From contig NC_080716.1 of NCBI RefSeq assembly GCF_019097595.1, positions 8,244,640-8,308,639 on the forward strand: a stretch of 64,000 nucleotides of DNA, read 5' to 3'. This DNA comes from Hemibagrus wyckioides (lineage: Eukaryota; Chordata; Actinopteri; Siluriformes; Bagridae). Under the pieces are notes generated by a model. It made no database searches, was not told where the DNA came from, and was given only the letters and a program-made list of their open reading frames with translations. The translations under genes were made by a program, and so were the position numbers. Positions 58,370-64,000 of this stretch are shown piece after piece. Numbering within the stretch: position 1 is the first letter of the stretch; every line of letters begins with the position of its first letter.

Positions 58370-59180
58370 TCAACTTCATTGTCATTGCAGAGTGCAGGTA
58401 CATAGCAATGAAATGCTGTTTAGCATCTACCAGAAGTGCAAATAATAGAAATTCTGCCAATGAACAAGTGCAGATAAATATGTAAATATGTACATCGATA
58501 AATAAGGCTATGTCAGAGTGTGCATAGAGAAGTATGTGCAAGTAGTATTTACAGTAGATAAAGTGACAGGTGTAATTATAATTGTGCTAAAAATGTGTAC
58601 ATTATGTACAATGTATGTACAACAGTAACAGATAATATACATATATTATATAGTATGTATAAATATAGTATATGTAAATTCATATAAATAGAGACAAATA
58701 GATAATACTAGGTGAAATGGACAATATGTACATTAATTATATTACACACTGAGAAAAACTTATATTATAACAGAATGTACAACAGAATGTTTAACAGAGA
58801 AAAATATTATATTAACAGAATGTACAGAGTGGAGCAGAACTGTAAAGTGGTAAGTGTAGAAAGACATGAGTGTCCTAGCGGTGTAGTGTAGAGTTCAGTA
58901 GTTTTATGGTTGAAGGAAAAAAGCTGGCCCTAAACCTACTGGTTCTGGTGAGGATGGACCTGTATCTCCTCCTGGATGGAAGGTTGAACAGTTTGTGACT
59001 CGGGTGGGAGGAGTCTTTGATTATTTTGTGTGCTCTGCGCAGACATCTACTGTGGTGAAGAGACCCAATGGCAGGTAGTTGGGTGCCGATGATGCGTTGG
59101 GCGGTTTTCACAACCCTTTGCAATGATTTCTTTTCACACATCATGGAGCTGCCATGCCACACTGTGATGGAGCCACGCTC
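58321..59180 (-). mobile_element. CR1/L2-type LINE 3' end with (GATA)n tail
   Basis: On the minus strand 59162-58875 reads [40 protein letters not shown] and FRASFFPSTIKLLNS, the C-terminal end of the polyprotein. The 3' UTR follows, with the TTCAACTTCATTGTCATTGC end and about twelve GATA units at 58322-58370. It is truncated at the Tc1-like relic. Confidence 0.85.
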
Positions 59181-60310
59181 TACTTCAGACCCGTTGATGT
59201 AAATAGGGGAATGTCTGCTGCTGTTAGATTTCTGGAAGGTCTGGAGAAAGTGCAGGCCACTCCATTTGAGGTACCCCAGCTTCCAGCCTCCAGCAGCTGT
59301 TCCCTAATGATGCGACCTCGTTGAGCCGGAGGATTGTCGTCCATGATGAAGAAATTAGGCCTGTGTTGTTCATGCAGGGGCACAATAACTGGATTAATGA
59401 TGTTATTCAGGTAGTATTGGCTTGTCACTGTACCATTCACAAGATGTAGGGCAGTTCTGTATTGAGTAGACACACCTGCCCAGACTGTAACACCACCACA
59501 ACAGTGGCTGATGCATAGCGCTCTCCTTGACGTCTCCAACATCGTTGGCAGCCATCATTTCTGCTCAACGTGAATTGACTTTCATCAGAGAACAGCACTG
59601 AGGTCCACTGGTCCCTCATCCAGCGTAAATGCTCCCTGGCCCGACGCCTGTGCCTGGTGGTGTGGTCAGGTACCCTTTGCAGGTCATCTAGCACGCAGAC
59701 CACGCTGATGTAAACGGTTTTGAATGGTCTGACATGACACTTGGGTGCCTCTCATCTCCCTTAAATGTGCCTGGAGTTGAGTGGCATTCATCATCCGGTA
59801 CCGCAGGGCACTGTTCACAATGAAGCGGTCATCAACGCGGGATGTGGCCAAAGGACGTCCACTTCTATGCCTTTCTGTGACTCTTCCAGTCTCTCTGTAT
59901 CTCTTTCGCAACCTGCTGATGACACTCTGTGACACTCTAAGCTCAGTGGCCACTTCCCTCTGAGAACATCCTGTCTGAAGCCTCGCAATGGTGAGGTACT
60001 GTTGATCAATTGTTAGGTATGGTCTTGGTGTCTCATGATGTCAAAATGTGAACAGCATGATGAAGAGGACTGTTTAAATACCAATTCTAATTGAACCAGA
60101 AAATGTATTGGTCGATTCATGGATCAAACACCAGTTGTGAATTTTGCCATTAAGCATCTTGTTAGAAAACAGCAAGTTATGCAAAAAGTACTGAAACACT
60201 GAACAGTTGGACATGTGCATTCAAAAGTGTAGAGAAGGTCAAATTAAGTTCACCTGTAAAGGTTATAGTGCATTTTAGGTGCATCCTGAAATTTCACCCA
60301 AAGCCGAATA
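59181..60310 (-). mobile_element. Decayed Tc1-like transposon
   Basis: Minus-strand pieces read the paired-type helix-turn-helix (ELRVSQSVISRLRKRYRETG), the GRP hook (RHRSGRPLATSRVDDRFI), a first-Asp region FSDESQFTLS and a second-Asp region NFFIMDDNPPAQRGR. They lie in different frames. The Glu region is missing because the LINE at 58321-59180 replaces the 3' end. A possible terminal repeat is GGATATTCGGCTTTGGGTG near 60292-60310 (minus). The element is dead. Confidence 0.82.
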
Positions 60311-60787
60311 TCCTTAACTTTTTTTTTATTTATATTATTAAATCTATACTTAATAATATAAATATTGGTAGTTTTTCGTTTATAGATTTCTATACTTTGT
60401 TAGTATTTTATAATAAATCATCACTTATGTATATTGTTATGGTGTGTGTCAGACAATATTTCTAACAGTAGGTCATATTTTGCAGATAATTAAATAATTG
60501 AAGTCAACTAACTACACCGGACTTAGAACTTGACTCATTTTGAAAGCAGGACTGTTTCTGTAGACTAACAGTTGCCATTTCTAAACAGAATGCAATATTT
60601 AATCCTTGTCTGAGGTGGGATTCGAGCCGGATCAGTGTGGATGGAAGGGGGACTTGAATTTTTTCTGATTTGTTTGTAAAAACGCACATTTTCTTCTCTT
60701 TTTTTCTCTTTTTCTCTCTTTCCCCTTCTTCCCCATTTTTTTCCTTTCTTCCCCACCCGAAACAGACTATTGTTCCCCAGCTTTTCT
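60311..60787. other. Spacer, low-complexity sequence, no gene
   Basis: AT-rich sequence, then a CT-rich (TTTCTC)n-like tract near 60690-60755 next to the inner breakpoint of inverted repeat 2. The frame at 60565-60834 fuses this tract to nol7 exon 3 remnants and is not a gene. Confidence 0.5.
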
Positions 60788-61012
60788 AAAAGAGCTTCTG
60801 GTAAAAGTCTGCTTTTCTTCAAAGCATTAAACAATACATGAGTAATAATTAGAGCTTAGAAACATTAGGCAATTACAAAGACTTTAAAACATTTGCATTG
60901 CTTAAATATGAAAGTTTACTATGCAAAGGTTTGTACCTTTTGTTCGGGGAAAAGTAACTAAGTCTTTTTCGCCTCTTCTCCTTCAGTAACTCTTTCTCCC
61001 TGATAAACAAAG
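60788..61012 (-). pseudogene. Second partial nol7 duplicate: exons 2-3, frameshifted
   Basis: On the minus strand, exon 2 copy (about 61012-60950) starts like the parent (REKELLKEKRRKRL) but has two extra T bases inside, shifting the frame. Exon 3 copy (about 60826-60788) is cut after LLPEALLE by the arm breakpoint. This is the partner of 56220-56456 in the other arm and is more decayed. Confidence 0.82.
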
Positions 61013-61950
61013 TATAATTACTACACAGTATAAAAAATGTATAAATATAAATACTTCCTGTATGGGGCATGTTATACACAATGCTCTCATGTAAATCAGT
61101 TCATCCTCTAACTGTATGAAACTCTGACACAGAAATGTTTACCTATTATGGACATAAACAACAGAACAGGGCTGACTTTAACATTAAAAAAAGAAATCTG
61201 TAAGAAGCTTGTAATTTCTCAGACACTCATGATCCCCATGTTTCTCTCAGCAATGTATGACAAGCAGACTCTGGATGCTAGTTTAATGTTAATTATATTA
61301 ATATCTTTATGAAAACCGCTGAAATGACGAGAAGCCAGAAAATGAGTAAGTAAATGAACAAAAATGAACCTGGCATACAACCGATTAGATTTTCTTCATT
61401 TTCAGCCCAAAAACTCAACTCTCTCAGTAACTAGTGAGAGCATATTAACAGCAGTAATCACACAGTGACACCTAGTGGTCAATCCAGGAAGCATTTTCCA
61501 TTGCGATAATAATATTTAGTTCAGGATACCACAAAACCGACATGGACAATGTTCATAAGATAAATGCTTGAAGGTGCTGCAGACAGAAGCTGAAAAATAA
61601 AATAAAATAAATAAATTGTGTATCATGTAACTTTCCAGAAGAAGTTTGTAAAAGCAATCACTCACACCGATACAGCTCTTTAACTGTAAACTAAACTGCA
61701 CACGATCCCTCTGAACATCAACTACTCAAAGAAATAAGTAACTAAACAAATGAGCATAAAAATTCCATCATTTATTTATAAAAAGAAAATATTATTAATA
61801 ATCAAAAATATCAGTAGTGATAGTGTTTAAGACATTGTATATTATTTCCTAATTACGTAATAAATATCAATAATAATGATGTTTATCTGTGTCAATTAAT
61901 TTAGTCAAAGCTTTATATCAGATTTTAATTGTGAATCATGATTTTGTTTC

Positions 61951-62017
61951 TGAAGTAGATGAGGAAACCAAGACTGTTGCTGAGGAAAGTAGCATCAAAG
62001 AAAAGGAAAGGAAGTAA
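61951..62017 (+). pseudogene. Relic of the acidic terminal exon
   Basis: Reads EVDEETKTVAEESSIKEKER then a stop, aligned with the start EVDE of the minus-strand exon at 51187-51281. The acceptor AG is replaced by TG. The partner in the other arm is 55202-55268. The parent gene is unknown. Confidence 0.4.
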
Positions 62018-62076
62018 AGGCCCAGGAGAGGGACATGAGGAGGAGGAAAGAAGAAAGTCCAGGTCAACAAAGCAGG

Positions 62077-63612
62077 TATGAATATTCTCTCTGAACTTCA
62101 GGACCAGTTTCAACACACCGACTGGAGCATGTTTGCCACTCAGGCGACCTGTGGTTCCCACTTGGATATTGAAGGCTACGCTTCCATTTAGGCCATTAGC
62201 AACTATAAGCCCATCAACCCTTCACCCTACTGATATCTCCTTTCTCAATGAGTTAAACAACTTCTATGCTCGCTTTGAAAGGGATAATCTGGAGCCAGCA
62301 ATCAAAATCGAGCTCCCGGCAGACTTCCAGCCACTCACACTCTCCACTAATGATGTCAGTGGAGTACTAAGCAGGATCAATGCATGGAAAGCTGCAGGGC
62401 CTGATGGTGTCCCCGGACGTGTCCTCAGAGCACGTGCTGGGGAGCTGGCGGGGGTCCTTACGGACTTATTCAACCTGTCTCTAGCTATTGTGCCCACCTG
62501 CCTTAAGACCACCTCCATCAGAACAGGAGCACGGAGGACACAGTATCCACAGCGCTGCACTCAGTACTCTCTCACGTGGACAATAAAGACACCTATGCCA
62601 GAATGCTTTTCCTGGACTTTAGTTCAGCGTTTAACACTGTCATCCCTTCCAAGTTAGTCACCAAACTTGGAGACCTGGGCATCAATGCATCACTATGCAA
62701 CTGGCTCCTGGACTTTTTGACCAACAGGCCCCAGCATGTTCGGATGGATCCCCAATGCTCTTCCACCCTCATCCTTGGCACTGGAGTACCTCAAGGCTGT
62801 GTGCTGAGTGCTGTGTGGTGTGCTGACAACAACCTGCTGCTCAACACTACAAAGACCAAGGAGCTCATAGTGGACTTCAGGAATGAGAAAGGTGACACAC
62901 ACGCACCCATTCATATCAATGGAGAGGTGGTGGACCGTGTCACTAGCTTCAAATTCCTGGGTATCCACATCTCCGAGGATCTCTCCTGGACTACCAACAG
63001 CTCCAGTCTGGTCAAGAAGGCTCACCAGTGCCTCTTCTTCCTGAGGGCTCTGAGGAAGAACCATCTCTCTTCAGACATCCTGGTGAACTTCTACTGTTGC
63101 ACCATCGAGAGCATTCTGACTGGCTGTATCACTGTCTGGTATGGTAACTGCACTGTGTCAGCCCGGAAAGCGCTGCAGAGGGTGGTAAAACCGCCCAACG
63201 CATCATAGGCGTTCCACTTCCTAAGATCGAGGACACTTACAGGAAGCGTTTGAGAGCACTCAAAATCATAAAGGATTTCTCTCACCCTGCCAATAGGCTC
63301 TTTGCCCTCCTGCCTTCTGGGAGGCGCTACAGGAGCCTCCGGACCAAGACAAGCAGGTTTAGGAACAGCTTTTTCCCCACAGCTGTTTCTTTGCTGAACT
63401 CTGCCTCTACCCGATCACTCACACATTGACTGAACACATTATTATCAGGGTATATAACCTTTTCTGTATATAACCCTTTCTGTGTACAGTTCACATATGC
63501 AAATATTTACCATGGTAAACAATATCTTCCTCACTGCATACATCTAAATCATTGCATTCATTGTACATAACTCCTTCTCTGAATACTGTTTACATATTTA
63601 ATTATTTAAATA
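62077..63612 (+). mobile_element. L2/CR1-type LINE body with deleted polymerase box (right arm)
   Basis: Plus-strand counterpart of 53176-55141. Frames 62133-62657 and 62576-63208 read [40 protein letters not shown] and [20 protein letters not shown]. The FADD-containing segment is missing at exactly the same point as in the left arm. A further segment (from VPVPKNS to RSMEDAVS in the left copy) is also gone. The tail continues in frame breaks to about 63430. Confidence 0.88.
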
Positions 63613-64000
63613 TTAAATAATTAAATAAATAAACGGCTGGATGGCGTGGTCCGGCACTGCTGGGTTCAGCCATGTCTCGGTGAAGCAGAAGAGATTGCAG
63701 TCCCGAATGTCTCTCTGGAACTTTACCCTGGCCCTGAGGTCATCAAGCTTGTTCTCCAGCGACTGGACGTTGGCGAGCAGGATGCTAGGCAGAGGTGTGC
63801 TGTGTGCACGGGCGCTCAGCCTGTTCCTGACGCCGGCTCGTTTCCCTCGGGGCCGCCGCTTTGGGTCGCGTCCTTTGTTCTCCCTCAGGATCTCACTCGG
63901 CCAGCTTGGATCCGGGGTCAAAAACGTCGAATTGTGAGTACATTGTACACCAATAGAAATAAGAGTATCTCTATTGTAACGAACGTACTCCATGATGGAG
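63613..64000 (-). mobile_element. LINE 5' end (endonuclease start), right arm
   Basis: Minus-strand frame 63993-63613, nearly identical to 52802-53182 (SARAHSTPLPSILLANVQSL). The 5' start of the element would lie beyond the window. Confidence 0.8.

Larger units (their letters stand above)
60788..64000 (-). repeat. Inverted repeat 2, right arm (continues past the window)
   Basis: Reverse complement of 52790-56432. Two LINE segments are missing relative to the left arm: about 570 bp near 62183 and about 200 bp near 62519. The final bases (CTCCATGATGGAG) still match 52795 of the other arm, so the true outer end is beyond position 64000. Confidence 0.92.

Overview
The window is vertebrate, and almost certainly teleost fish, nuclear DNA. 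The genes have short exons with GT/AG introns, and the proteins match vertebrate families. The intergenic DNA is dense with fish-type Tc1-like transposons, L2/CR1- and RTE-type LINE pieces, SINE-like repeats and microsatellites. The repeat mix resembles ostariophysan fish such as catfishes or characins, but that is inference. No bacterial operon, CRISPR array or phage feature is present.

Left third (1-30 kb): a conserved gene block. rnf182 (+, one coding exon, 2431-3159) is followed by ranbp9 (+, 14 coding exons, 7584-23190, 596 aa) and then nol7 (-, 8 coding exons, 29909-25509, 206 aa), which converges on ranbp9. Every exon phase in the two spliced genes closes. RANBP9 is a CTLH/GID ubiquitin-ligase scaffold, RNF182 a membrane RING E3 ligase, and NOL7 a nucleolar ribosome-biogenesis protein. 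They are neighbours by ancestry, not a pathway.

Middle third (30-51 kb): a rearranged region. A complete 19-exon mitoguardin-like gene (+, 44996-48988, 530 aa) carries a tandem duplication of a four-exon module. Its 3' half is repeated in inverted orientation at 34990-38421, forming an inverted repeat with arms of about 3.4 kb. The left arm keeps nine exons with intact phases (36496-38341, -) but lacks the 5' half. Broken exons of a receptor tyrosine phosphatase (PTPRE/PTPRA type) lie on opposite strands on either side of that arm (33713-34005 + and 40922-41139 -). Two nearly identical Tc1-like transposons, both with open DD34E transposase frames, lie at 30982-32229 and 38505-39752.

Right third (51-64 kb): a second inverted repeat, with arms at about 52790-56432 and 60788 to the window end. 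It carries a broken LINE whose polymerase box is deleted identically in both arms, plus a duplicate of nol7 exons 2-3. The spacer holds an intron-containing tRNA-Tyr(GTA) gene and a tRNA-Glu(CTC) gene, a LINE 3' end and a decayed Tc1-like transposase. The most interesting biology is the modular mitoguardin-like gene and the two nested inverted duplications around it.
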